From NCBI GenBank assembly GCA_023078555.1, contig CM041204.1, forward strand, positions 96,923 to 160,922: a stretch of 64,000 nt of DNA, given 5' to 3'. The notes under the pieces are model-generated. The model saw only the letters and a list, made by a program, of their open reading frames with translations. It did not search any database and was not told the origin of the DNA. Source of the DNA: Ulva prolifera. Taxonomy: Eukaryota; Chlorophyta; Ulvophyceae; Ulvales; Ulvaceae. The position numbers and the translations under genes are program-made. Positions 44,229 through 56,866 of the stretch are shown here, piece by piece. The first letter of the stretch is position 1. The number at the start of each line of letters is the position of its first letter.

Positions 44229-45853
44229 ATGGCTTTCTCTACCGTTCAGACAACACCAGCTGCAGCCATCGCGCTGTCCAAGGTACGTTCTCCTATCTAC
44301 GCCATTAGCATGAGTGATTCGTCACGGCTTGATCTTATCGTCGCATCGAATTCCTGGGCTATAATCAACATGGCAGCCTGCCAGTACAAACGTGCCAGCA
44401 GATCGAGCTCTGTTGCCTCTAGACAGCCGACACCTTCTGCGTGCATAAGTCACCTCTGACACGTTTACCGTTTACCTGTCGTGTCTGCCGCTTTCGTTGC
44501 GTTTGCTGCCTCGGCCCTTTGCCTCGGGCTCGTCACGCTCTCGCGTCTGCTTTGCTTCCGAGTACACATGCATGCATGCATGTAATTCTGGACGTACGCA
44601 TAGTCCACGCATGTTGCTGAGCACACGGTAGCATGCATGAGAAAGCTCTTCTACATTGCTGAGTGTGCCGTTCAGTTCCAGCTGTAGACAATGCATATGT
44701 GTGTTTGCAGGCTGCTCTGGCTGGGGCGTCGGTGTCAGCTGCCATCCTCGAGGTTGTGGGGGCAGTCTCAGCCACCAAGGGGCTGTTCAAGAAGAGCCTG
44801 CACCCCGCCATGCATGCGGCCCTGGACCGCCTGGCCACTGAGGGGGCATGCATTGCCGCACAGGCCGCTGCTGCGGAAGAAGAAGCCCGGGAATGCGTTG
44901 AGACGCTCGTGAAGACGGCAGTTGCCAACGTCGTGGCACAGGCAGAGGCCAGGGAGTGTGTGGCCAAGATGGTGCAGGCAGCAGTCGACTCTGTCCTGGC
45001 TGGCTCTGCAAGCAATGGTCCCAACCCCGAAGCCACAGAGGTGTGACCAGCTCTTCCTGATAGCCCTATGTCAGCACAGCCACGCTCACAGGTGCTGCCT
45101 TTCTGGCAGTGTTAGACACACTGCCACAGTGGGACGAGGCGTGCAGGTGCTGGACATCGAGGAGGCCTCTTTATCCGATGAGGATGTTGGCATTGAGGTG
45201 GACGCCCTGTGTGACACACTCGTGGAAGAGTGCTGCAATGAGTTTGATGATGATGACACTGTTGAAGCCCACAACGCTTCTTCACAGGCGGCGATGTCAC
45301 GCAATGTCGACACCGGTGCTCCCGACGTGGATGCCGCTGAGCTGTGCAGCAACAAAAATCGATTCGAAATGTTGTTCCATGACTGCTGTGAAGACAGCGA
45401 GCCCGCATGCCTCAACAAACAGGTGTGACAGTGGCTCACCGCCTGGTGCATGTGGATGTATGTCACGCAGAGCTGCAGTGTCAAGGCTACCTGTAGCCAT
45501 CTGTGTGATTATGTCTATACTATGCACCAGTGCTGGATGTCAGTGTTGCCTGATCATGTTGCAACGTGCAGGTAGCTGATGTGGCGGCCGGCCTGTCCAA
45601 TTCTGCAGTGCCCCCCCGCCGCCGCACGCTTGCTGGCCAGGTGCCTGAGTTTCCGCTTGGACATACCCAAGACGAGGTGTGTGGGGGCACCAATTCCCCG
45701 CAGGTGACTGACACTGGGGACCGGGATGACACGTTGAAGACCCGCTGCAAGGGGAAGAAGAGCGGAGCTGGGAAGAAGGCGAAGAAGAGCAAGGCTGCAA
45801 GGCAGGGCAAGAAGGGAAAGCACGCCAAGAAGGGCAAGAAGGGACGTGCGTAG
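44229..45853 (+). CDS. P4: rightward array gene, chimeric and one repeat shorter
   Basis: Exons are 44229-44282 (18 aa), 44711-45040 (110 aa), 45147-45422 (92 aa) and 45572-45853 (93 aa), all phase 0, total 313 aa. Exon 1 and intron 1 are of the GT-donor subtype of P2 and P5. Exon 4 is of the KAKKSK subtype of P1 and P3. Exon 2 lacks exactly one 21-residue repeat (63 bp), leaving two. Exon 3 has the EFDDDDTVEAHNASS variant shared with P5. The frame is intact. TGTAA lies at 45964-45968. Confidence 0.86.
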
Positions 45854-48800
45854 ATGTACAGATTTTCTTAGCTTGTTTGGATTTACCAGCGTTTCCCTCG
45901 AGAGTGTAGTGGTTCGGTGAATAAGAGAGGATTGATGGTTGTGGTGGAGAGGCTTGCATACTGTGTAACACAAATACTTCATGCTACTTTCCTCATGGGC
46001 ACACCCCATGTACGCACGTTGTTCACGTACTGTTTCCCCAGTTCACCAACGCACGATTCTCATTGTAATGCAATGCTGCCACTAGCAGAGCGAGGGCTCT
46101 GATCTCATCACAATTACCTATGGTCCCGCATACACCTGCATATGAGGTTGAGTCGCAAGTTGCACGGACAGGTTGTGTGTGAAGCGCAGGGCACTGGGGT
46201 GCGTCAGAGGGCCGCACTGCCGCTCGACCACTCCCCCACCCGCTCGGCAGGTCTCCATTCTACTCCACAGCGAGCCAGGTAGCGGGGTCTGGACTGCATT
46301 CCGTTTCCATCACGAATTTGCTGACGACCCCGGCCTGACATGCGTACATGTACAGTCGCAACGCTGTCACCAGCTGCTGTGGCACTGCGCCGCTCACTCT
46401 CGAAAGTATCAGCATGTCCGTTGCTGTGGCTGTGCTTTATTCAGGCAGTGCGCTCCTCTACACCTCACAGCTGTCATCGCCCAAGCCTGCTCACGGGAGG
46501 CCTGGGGCGAGCCTTGGCACGTTGCTTCTCGTGCGAGTTGGAGTGACACACCACCGGCGCCACGACGCGCGGCTCCGCCGGCGCCAGTCTCAAGCTTCAG
46601 CACGAACGCCGCCTTGGTGCTAGCAGCGCCGAGTGCAGCCTGCGCGGCGCGAAAGGTGGAGGCCGGGAAGGACGGCTCGGGCTGGGAATGCTCTGGCAAC
46701 CGTCCTGCGGGATGCGCTGTGTGTCAGGATGACCTTGGTGAGCACGGGCTCCGCGGCGGCGAGGCCGCTGGCGGCCGCAGTGGAGGAAGATGGCGGGTTC
46801 CAGGAGCCAATGTGCGCGGATAAACATGTGTCAGTTGCGGAACTGCCGCAGATGCAGTGACGTGGAAGCCGGCGTGCTGGCGGCCGTGGGGCCTGCATCC
46901 ACAGGGCAGCGATGTCGTACTGCGAACGAATGTGTGACATGTACAGTGACAGTTCCGAAGCAGTGGCGGCAAATGTGCTTGCAGTAGCAGGCTCATGGGC
47001 ACACCCCCAGTGGCACGCACCAACTGCAAGCATTGCGATCTGGTTCCACGCTCCAGCTTGGCATCCGTGAAGTGGAGGGTTCACTTCGTGATGGCCGGTC
47101 CATGTTTTCGTCCAGGTCCCCTTTCCAAGGCTGTGCAGGCTCACATCAGAGGACCTACGATGTGCGGCCAGCCCGTGCGAGTGTCACGCAGCACGCCGAG
47201 CATGCGAGGGTCACTGCTGGCGGCTCCTGTAGGTGGAGCATGACATCTCATGCACGAGAGCCAGGCCAGAGAGTGGCAGTAGAAGTGCCGATGCACTGAG
47301 CAGATACAGTTGGCATACTGAGGATTAGCTTAAAGTGAACAAACCCAAGTTCATGTCAGACTGCGTTGTGGCTGTGAGAGAACGCCGCCGTGCCCGGCTC
47401 GCATGCAGGTAATGAACAGCTCCTAGTGAGCGGAACACATGGCAACTGTGGCCTCGGTCCAGCAGAAGAGGGTAGAACCTACCTGCACCGGTGTGGCGCC
47501 TCACTTGGCACTCGTCGCCTGCCTTGACCAGCGGTCACATGTTCTTGCTTGGGTCATGCATGCACACTGGGCTCCAAGGAGATTCACAACCGCTAACAAT
47601 TACGATGTGGCACCCTCACACATCTCAGGACGGCTACCTGCCTGGCATCTCACAGTGGAGGACATCAGCGCTGAGGTGTAAGGGCGGCACGATGGCGTTT
47701 ACTTCTTCCATTCTCAGCCCTACGTATATGTCATAATATATGAGATTCTAGTTTCCCTCCAAGACCAACTTGCTGCGCTGTCTACCATCCATGCCACATT
47801 GGTCTGCAGGCCCGGAACAGGATGACAGGTCCGACACGAGTCGTGCCGTCGCAGAACTCTGAAGGCAGTGCATCTGAGTCGGCAGATATACGTTACAGGT
47901 ATACAGGTGTATCTTACCGACACCCCAGACTCTTTGTGACAGTGTCTGAGCAGCTGGAATCTTGGCACACCTGCTGCCATCTGGTCCCAATGCCATGCCT
48001 ACTCTGGTGTGGGAGACATTGCTGGCCTTCATCCTCCGTGCAACATAACTGCCATAGATTCAGTCACGATTTTTGACACTGCACGCACGCTTTGCGAGCT
48101 AGTGATGCCAGCTGCATGTAGCACCACCCAGTCCTGAGGACTCCTAAGGTGCTCTACTGCTTGTCAGGAAAGGTCGACAGTCCACAAGAAAAAAACACTT
48201 GACAGACCACAGTTCGTGTTGATGCCTGACGTCTCGGCTCATTTCGAGAGAAAAGATCAAGACTGCACGGTCTCAGGGAGCAGAGTGTTACGTCGAGCGC
48301 AGATATCTTCGCAGGCGCAGCATGACACAGAACGCAGTGACTACATCGGCATGCTAAGAAATGATCTGCTGCACATGTAAAAGCGTCTCTTGTGCGCCGT
48401 TCACATCGGCCTGGACTCTTGACAGAGGCGCATGCGTGACATACAAACACTTGACGACACCTACATCTCGGGGCATCTCTGCGCCCGCACAGGTACTCAC
48501 GGTGGCGGAGACTTGGCAGCAGCACAACCGAAAGGAACAGACAGATATTGCCTTGGTGCACAGGTAGCGTTCGACCTGACGGCCTTTGAATGCGGCTCAC
48601 GTTCGGCAGGTGTTGTGTTCGAGCTGGTTCCTGGCCGGTTGCTTTGGCAGTTGTCATCAAGGCCTGATACAAGTCGATATTTCGGAGGAGGAGGTTGTAC
48701 AGCTCGCCTATGCAACGAATAGTCTCCTGGTCCAGCAGTATACTGACCAGCGTGCATCAAAGCCCAGCATGCCCATTCAGCGCTCTAGTATTAAGTAGAA

Positions 48801-49157
48801 TGATCCATCAAGTTCACAGCCAGAGGAGACAGGCGCTTGCGAGCTGAGCTTGCACAGCATTTACGTTTGGCATGTGAGCGGTGACTCATTTTAAAACATT
48901 GCATTGAAGTGGTGCCGTCATCATCATGCAGCCTACAGATCGAGGCACCCAGGAACAGATGCGATGGATGGCGGTGTATCTTAACAAGGACACAGTTGTG
49001 CACCAGAAAATGTGACAGCTCATGCCAAGTTGGTTACACGAGGTGCCTATGCACCCCTCGCACTCCTCTCCGTGTGCTCTCACAGATTGTACTGGATATC
49101 TAGACGCACTGTACATGTCATTCAACAATTTGCGAAGAACAATACACAAATTATAAT
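45854..49157. other. Convergent spacer S5 between P4 and M5
   Basis: The shortest spacer. Its right half matches S2 closely and its left part carries the TATGGTCCCGCATACACCTGCA block also found in S1 and S3. The minus-strand exon-like block near 48610-48760 keeps GELYNLLL and YQALMTTAKA in frame but lacks the middle part seen in S4. The TTACA at 49034-49038 is the M5 polyadenylation signal. No functional gene was supported. Confidence 0.55.
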
Positions 49158-50865
49158 CTACGCACGTCCCTTCTTGCCCTTCTTGGCATGCTTCCCCTTC
49201 TTCCCCTGCCTTGCAGCTTTGCTCCTCTTCTTCCCGGGCCCACCCTTCTTCCTGCTGCTGTGTTGCTTGGTGGTGTTGTCTTGTCTATTTGCAGCGCCCA
49301 CATGAGAGGTGGCAGAGTCCTCACATTGTGCAGCAGGCACCACCAGTTCTGTAGAAGATGCATCTGCCTCAGGCGACAGCGGAAACTCAGGCACCTGTCC
49401 CGCAAGCGATCGGCGCCGGGGGGGAACTTCAGCTTCTGTCAAATCTTCCGGCATGTCGAGCCACTTCCTTTTGCTGCATTCAGCGGCGGCACAGGAATCG
49501 AGGTCGGCTGCAGAGGCAGCCTTTCCTTTGATCTCGTCTGTGACCTCCACGGCACCTGTGAAGGCTTCTTTCTTGTCCATTGTGTGAGGCTCCTCAATAT
49601 TATTGTACGAATTGTTGTCAGATGAGGTGAGAATGGCAGCGGCGCCATCACTTCCGGCATCGACAGCAGCCAAGAACTCCTCAGCATAGTCATCACAACA
49701 CTCGACCATCACCAACTCGCACAGGGCGTCCACCTCAGCGCCAATGTCCGCTTCTGATACGGAACCCTGCTCAATGTCCAGAACCTGCACACCAGACCAA
49801 GCTGTGACAACGGTGCCGAATCATACCCTGACTACGCTTGTCGCTGTGACAATATGCTCAGACGAATTGCGCGCATGCATCCTCACTGACCGGCATCACG
49901 GTGAGCTGATCGAACAATCCATCATGCAGCTTGCATACCTCGGTGGCATCAGGATTGGCCCCCTTGCTTGCAGCACCAGCCAGGACAGAGTCGACTGCAG
50001 CCTGCACCATTTTGGCCACACACTCCCTGGCCTCTGCCTGTGCCACGACATTTGCAATGGCTGTCTTCACCAGTACTTCCACACATGCCTTGGCTGCTTT
50101 TTCTGCGGCCAGGCGGTCCAGTGCAGCCTGAATTCTGGGGAACCGGAAGATCGCCTTGGTGGCCTCAGTGACCTCGGGGGGGCAGGGGGCCGGCACATGA
50201 GGCCGGACTGTGCCTTCAGATGCTGCAGCCCCGGCCAGAGCGGCTTTCACGACCGGGGGCAGGCGACAGGGCGCGAGAGGCCGGAGGATGGCAGAGCCGT
50301 TGGCCAGAGCTACCTGAACACGCAGCCAGGATTGTAAGTGCCTATGGCTCTCGGCCCCATGCAGTCGAATGGCATAGACCACATGTATGCATGTCCGATG
50401 GCAACAGAAAAGGACTGCACGATATCTACGGGGCGTGAATGTGTTGTAGTAGCTATCCATAGCCGTGCCAGTAGGTCGGCATGTGCACAAGCGTGTGGCA
50501 GCAGCTTCGTCGTACGCATGCATGCGTGGGTGTACTCGGAAGCAAAGCAGACGCGAGAGCCTGACGAGGCCGATGCAAAGGCCCGAGAACGCAGCGCACA
50601 GACGCAGGTCCGACTAAGGTATTGGAGCCAAACAGACAAGAATCGCATGATTCACATAGTAAACAATTTGATCGATGACATGCTTGACGCTGATGGGAGC
50701 GCTACAGCCTGTAGCTATTGTGGAACGTTGACAGGCTACAGCCGACATCAAGCACCACTCGGAATCTGCAAACAGTGCACACATTGCTCACAGGCTCGGT
50801 GAGGATACCTGAATATTTTTGGTGGCTGCCTTTGTCTCGTCAGTGATCATCGATGGGACAGCCAT
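49158..50865 (-). CDS. M5: leftward array gene, B subtype
   Basis: Minus-strand exons are 50865-50809 (identical in protein to M2 exon 1), 50313-49939 (125 aa, starting VALANGSAILRP) and 49784-49158 (208 aa, starting VLDIEQGSVSEAD), all phase 0, total 352 aa. Exon 2 contains TAIANVVAQAEAREC and MVQAAVDSVLAGAAS. Exon 3 has ECCDDYAEEF, SSDNNSYNN, RRRSLAGQVPEFPL and the standard tail. It is very close to M2 and intact. TGTAA is at the complement of 49034-49038. Confidence 0.85.
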
Positions 50866-52217
50866 CCTGAATCTTTGGATGTATTCGTAGATAGAAGGTT
50901 GAGATTTGATTGTAGAAAGAACTTAGAGAGCGAAGGTACTATGAGGCGTGTGCGTCGCCAGCGGTGCTTTATACGCTCGCAGACCGGAGGCAGGCAGCGA
51001 GCGCCGAGCCATGCCAGCAACGATCGCGCGGTGGAGCAGATCACACAGGATTGCTACTTCACCCCAATTACGTGTTGAATGCGACTCAAACCGCCCGTGG
51101 TATGGTTGCATGCACATTCGGCGGTGAAGTCTGCAGTGGTATATGCATTGCGACCCCCGGCATTCTCCTTGTGAGCTTGCTTACTACACTTGAAAAGCTT
51201 CACACATAAACCTGTGTCATGATATGCATGCTTCACTTCGCCTGCGATGCTCCAGCGTCTGTCCTCCCGGGCATCACACATGTGATGATCACGCAGCTCA
51301 ACTGGCAAGGCTGCAGCCTGCAGCTGAAATTCCCCTGCCAAAATGCACACAGCGTAGAGCCTTACACTTGTTGCTGTGTACATGTATGACGAGACAAGCT
51401 TGCCACACTGACAGGCATGGCCGATGCCGGGGGTTGTGTGCACTCTTGAACAATTTACAGAGATCCTGTTCAAGTTGGGAACAAAGCATCCTGAAAATAT
51501 GAAGCATGGGATATTTCCTGCCGCATCTGGCCTTATATCGAAATATGCAACGCCCGCACAATCCTTCACATGCCTGTTTTGAGCAGAGGCATGCCTCTGT
51601 GCAAATTTAAATGTGGCATTTCCTGACCTCAAACAAAGTGCAGCCATGACAGCACGCACGTCCAGCCATGCTTCCATAGATGCATATAGGCATCTCAGCG
51701 AGGCATACGGCAGCGTAGACATGTGAACCTTTACCACAATTGTTTAAAGATCCCCTGTCATATCTTCCCTGTCCCTGATTCTAGTAGCACCAGCATGGGC
51801 GAGCCGTATGAGCCTGATCACACTAGATCAGTAAACGTTGACGTCGATGCATGGGCGACAGCATGCTGTCATACTTTAGCCCAGGAGTGGTGGTCATGCA
51901 TTGTATGTGCTTCACGGTCCCACTGTGAATGCTTGGGGCCGGTACCATCGCATCTGCATGACTTCGTCCTGCATCATTGATGGGACGTGCATGCAGCGCC
52001 GGCTGATACGTATCTACGTATAATGCATGTGACAGATCTCAGCCACTGAGTCTGGCTCAGCGCGTTCGATGATGGCTGAGATGTCTCGGCGCGAGCTGCA
52101 CGCCTCGGTCCGCCGAGCACATAAATAGCCGCGGAAGACCGCAGATGCCTCAAAGCTCCTTTGCTCTCGAGTACTCTCTTCCTTTTCAAACATACCTCCA
52201 ATACACCAATCGTCGAA
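50866..52217. promoter_or_regulatory. Divergent promoter region of pair M5/P5
   Basis: The long B-type region is 1352 bp. The M5 TATA box TATAAAG is the complement of 50967-50973, about 102 bp before the ATG. The P5 CATAAATAG is at 52120-52128, 90 bp before the ATG. It is almost the same as pair 2, with small indels such as an extra ACATGT near 51379. Confidence 0.7.
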
Positions 52218-53935
52218 ATGGCTTTCTCTACCGTTCAGACAACACCAGCTGCAGCCATCGCGCTGTCCAAGGTACGTTCTCCTATCTACGCCATTAGAAT
52301 GAGTGATTCGTCACGGCTTGATCTCATCGTCGTATCGAATTCCTGGGCTATAATCAACATGGCAGCCTGCCAGTACAAACGTGCCAGCAGATCGAGCTCT
52401 GTTGCCTCTAGACAGCTGCCACCTCTTGCGTGCATATATCACATCTATCCTGCCGAACGTCGAGCTTGCATGTTTGCCGCTCTGGATGCGTTCGTTGCCT
52501 CGGCCCTTTGCCTCGGGCTCGTCACGCTCTCGCGTCCACTTTGCTTCCGAGCACATGTCTGGTGCACATGCATGCATGCATGTAATTCTAGACGTACGCA
52601 GTGTCCACGCATGTTGCTGAGCACACGTCAGCATGCAGGAGAAAGCTCTTCTACATTGCTGAGTGTGCCGTTCAGTTCCAGCTGTAGACAATGCATGTGT
52701 GTTTGCAGGCTGCGCTGGCTGGGGCGTCGGTTTCAGCTGCCATCCTCGAGGTTGTGGGGGCAGTCTCGGCCACCAAGGGGCTGTTCAAGAAGAGCCTGCA
52801 CCCCGCCATGCATGCGGCCCTGGACCGCCTGGCCGCTGAGGGGGCATGCATTGCCGCACAGGCCGCTGCTGCGGAAGAAGAAGCCCGGGAATGCGTCGAG
52901 ACGCTCGTGAAGGCGGCAGTTGCCAACGTCGTGGCACAGGCAGAGGCTGAAAGCCAGGTGAAGACGCTCGTGAAGACGGCGATTGCCAACATCGTGGCAC
53001 AGGCAGAGGCCAGGGACTGTGTGGCCAAGATGGTGCAGGCAGCAGTCGACTCTGTCCTGGCTGGCTCTGCAAGCAAGGGTCCCAACCCCGAAGCCACAGA
53101 GGTGTGACCAGCGCTTCCTGATAGCCCTATGTCAGCACAGCCACGCTCACAGGTGTTGCCATTCTGGCTGCTTTTTAGACACACTGCCACAGCGGGGCGA
53201 GGCATGCAGGTGCTGGACATCGAGGAGGCCTCTGTGTCAGATGAGGACGTTGGCATTGAGGTGGACGCCCTGTGTGACGCTCTCGTGGAAGAGTGCTGCG
53301 ATGAGTTTGATGTTGATGACACTGTTGAAGCCCACAACGCTTCTTCAAAGGCGGCGATGTCACGCAATTTCGACACCGGTGCTCCCGACATGGATGCCGC
53401 TGAGCTGTGCAGCAACAATAATGGATTCGAAATGTTGTACCAAGACTGCTGTGAAGACAGCGAGCCCGCATGCCTCAACAACAAGGTGTGACATTGCCAC
53501 TGGCTCACCACCTGGTGTCCTTGCGTGTGGATGTATGGCACACAGACCTGTAGTGTCAACGCTAGCCTGTAGGCACCTGTGAGATCATGTCTACTTCCGT
53601 GCTGATCAACTGTGCTGGTTTGCTGTGTTGCCTGATCAAGTTGCGGCGTGCAGGTCGATGATGTGGCGGCTAGCCTCTCCAATGAGGCAGTGCCCCCCCG
53701 CCGCCGCACGCTTGCTGGCCAGGTGCCTGAGTTTCCACTTGAGCATACCCCAGACGAGGTGTGTGGGGGCACCACCTCCTCCCAGATGACAGGCACTGAG
53801 GTCCGGGATGACATGTTGAAGACACGCAGCAAGGGGAAAAAGGGTGGGGCTGGGAAGAAGGCGAAGAGGAGCAAGGCTGCAAGGACGGGCAAGAAGGGGA
53901 AGCACGCCAAGAAGGGCAAGAAGGGACGTGCATAG
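52218..53935 (+). CDS. P5: rightward array gene, last copy
   Basis: Exons are 52218-52271 (18 aa), 52709-53101 (131 aa), 53210-53485 (92 aa) and 53654-53935 (93 aa), all phase 0 with a GTACGT first donor, total 334 aa. Exon 2 has three 21-residue repeats with GATTGCC intact, unlike P2. Exon 3 has the DVDDTVEAHNASS variant. Exon 4 has KAKRSKAARTGKKG, with Thr replacing the usual Gln. TGTAA lies at 54045-54049. Homology to other P downstream regions ends near 54190, which is the right edge of the array. Confidence 0.87.
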
Positions 53936-54189
53936 TTGTACAGGTTTTCTTAGCTTGTTTGATTTACCAGCGTTTCGCCCGATAATGTAGTGGTTCTATG
54001 ATTAAAAGAGGTTTGATGGTCGCGTTGGAGAGGCTTGCATGCTGTGTAACACAAAACTTTAATCCTCCTTCCCTCATGGGCAGCCCCAAAGCACGAGTGC
54101 TGTTCGCATATTGTTGTCCCAGTTCACAGACACATGATTCTCATTGTCAGCTTCATTGTGATGCCAGGCTATCATCAGCACAGCGAGAG

Positions 54190-56860
54190 CAAGCACGCCT
54201 AGGAGGGTTGTGCCTGAGTGTTCAGACTTGTCCAGGCAGACGCGAGTTTTTTTTTATTCTCATCCCTGGAATTCAGGGTGTAGCGATGTGACATAGTCTA
54301 GATATGAGTCATGGTGCTTCTGAGATCTGCAAGTTGTGTCACGCAAAGCTCTCATGCTGCCTCACTCTAGGGCAGGTCCTGTATGACCGTTTCAACACAC
54401 TATCAGCCCTGAGTCACGTAAAAGCAGCGTCATGCAAGTATTTGAAGAAGAGTGGGGATTGTTTGCAGTTCCATACCAGGGGCTTACATGGGAGGGTGGC
54501 TCAGTTGTGCAAGGTAGACGCCTCCACGAGGCTGCCCATCGCAACCAGCACAGCTGGATACATATGTGCATAGCTGGATACATATGTGCGTGCAGCCAGC
54601 TGTCCACCGTAGGAAGGGTAGCGCCTTGCATCTTGACTGACTGCCTGCGCTGCGGAATGACTGCCTGCGCCGCATACAGGACATCGGGTGGATTCACTGT
54701 CAGTCCCGTCAAGCTGTGTGTGAGCGGCGATGCTACGGGGTGCGCCTTGAGAGTCGCGGCGTGTGCTGGTAACTTCGTTTGAAGCTTGCACACGTGACAG
54801 CAAGCTCCACATCAGGCGAGGTAGTGCGCGCTACATCGCACTTTCCTGCCAATCTGCTGAATTCGCTTGCATGCCAGAGAGCGATACACCTGCATGGACA
54901 TGATTTGAGTCGGAGCCAGCACCTTGGTCGAAGCCCACTCCCATGGAAGCTGCTCCGAACATCAGTCAGTGCCTCCAGATATACACACGGGTTCATTCAC
55001 GGATCTCATGGGGTGATGAGTGAATCCATGCTGAACAGTCCGGTTGGAAGGTGTGTGTAGCAAGAGGTCTGATCGCAACAGATGTATGCAAGATCTTACC
55101 AGGCAGCCCATGACTGGGACAGACCGGCCGTTAGCTGGCGGGGGTAATCTTGGCCACCGAAAGCACCACAGCACCATTGAACAGGTACAGTGGCGACTCT
55201 AAAGGGGTGGCCTGGAAGCCCTCTGATGCTTGCAGCGGGTGGCTTGCGGACACGGCCCACATTGGAACGCACCGACAGCAAGAGGAACAAGCTGGCTTTG
55301 TGGCACAGGCCTCGAGGGTCCCTGCCTGTTGGCATGTCTCAGCCTCGCAGCCGCATCTTGGAGGGTGTGCTCTGTAATCGCCGTCACCAGTTCGATACAG
55401 CTTGCGTCCTCTTCACGCATTGATGCAAGCCCAGTTTTGGAGCATTGGTGTGTTGCGCATGTGTGTGTGTATCTCACTGCATCTTTTCTTCACATCAGGC
55501 CCGCCGCGGGTGGTCTCTGTCAGCTCCTGAATCCAGAACATAACATCTAGCATGCGTCAGTAATGCGTGCGAGTCAGGTAGAATGGAAGAGGTGAACTTT
55601 TGAAACGGATTGGCCTGTTGGAATCGGCACAGTGTAGACAATAGCAGGTGTGTGCCAGTGCACACAGAGACAAGACACAATAGCATCAGACACAACTCGC
55701 CTCCGGGAGAATGGAGAAGAATAGAGCAGTGCAATTGTTTCTGGGTTGACATCCTGACATGGCTCAGCATGCGGACCTGCCTCACACTGCACCACGGCTC
55801 AGCGTTCCCATCGTGCAACGGCGGCTTGATGGCGCCTGCTTCCGCATGCCTGGCCCTGCATACAAGCACAAACAGCGTCCATGATTGTATTAGCGGGTAT
55901 TTACGATCAAAGTTTTGGCCCTGTCTACTGTCCACGACAAGTTGACCACCGGCGCCGGCATGTGATCGAGGCAAAAATCGCACAGCACGGAGACAACGGG
56001 CACAGATGGCAACAGACCTGTGTTCGTTGTCGGTCAGACTTTCAAGTACTTGCTTCAATGCTGTAGTCGTGTGTACACAACGCCTGGCGCTGACGTCTAT
56101 CCTGTGCAGCTCATGATTCTCACGGAACTTCACTGCCTCGAACACCTCAGAGGCCGTGAGTGCATTATTGGCCTGACTTGCGCGCTCCGATCTGAATCAT
56201 GCCTGCCCGGGCCTTGAATTGTCTGTTGCGCGATGCCTTGGCCAAGTTTTCGAGAGTCCGTAGACACCGCAAACACGTGCACGCCCAAGCCACATCCGAA
56301 GGCTGCTCGACCGGGCTCCGCACACAGTTCTACTATATACGTGCACAACTGAATGTGACCATTGTATTATCCAGTGTCGCGATCACCGGTGTATGCTCTT
56401 GTATTCGCCATGGCCAATTGCACTAGCTCGACCGTCCGCACAGCGTGCCTGAAATGTGAGATCCTGACTCCCATCTGTGGGAAAAGTAACATGTTCCGAG
56501 TTGAAAAATCTTTCGTCGTTGCAATACATCTTGGCTTACGCATCGATATGCTTTGCGAGGCTATCGCCAGCGAGCACAACGTGAGAAACCTGGGATGGAC
56601 TTGCCGCTCAGCATGGATGCAGACCAGACACAGCGGTGTTGACGGTCTATCCGACTGTAAGAAGGATCGTCCGAAGCTGCTCTTGCACAGAGTCATTGCT
56701 TTCATACTGACGTGGGTGGAAACTGGTGTATGTTTCCTCGCCATGCCAGCTCTCCCACATGCTGGCAGGCACGGGGAATCGTCTGACATATTACCATGTT
56801 TAGGTCATACCACCTTCAAATGCACTAAAGAGCACTCATAGTGTCAGCACGGATGGATCC
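54190..56860. other. Single-copy flank, no gene resolved
   Basis: Array homology has ended. Short frames on both strands (for example 54304-54573 + and 55495-56145 -) show no recognised motifs. A minisatellite-like duplication (AGCTGGATACATATGTGC, twice, near 54550-54588) and a GACTGCCTGCGC duplication near 54640-54670 are visible. Upstream exons of the gene at about 56.9-58.5 kb may lie in this stretch. Confidence 0.45.
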
Positions 56861-56866
56861 TCACAT

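Noticed and set aside
12786-54000. Calling the array proteins histone H1 or another linker histone
   Set aside because: Only the Lys-rich tail is reminiscent. The acidic Cys-containing segment, the Ala helical repeats and the lack of a winged-helix domain do not fit.
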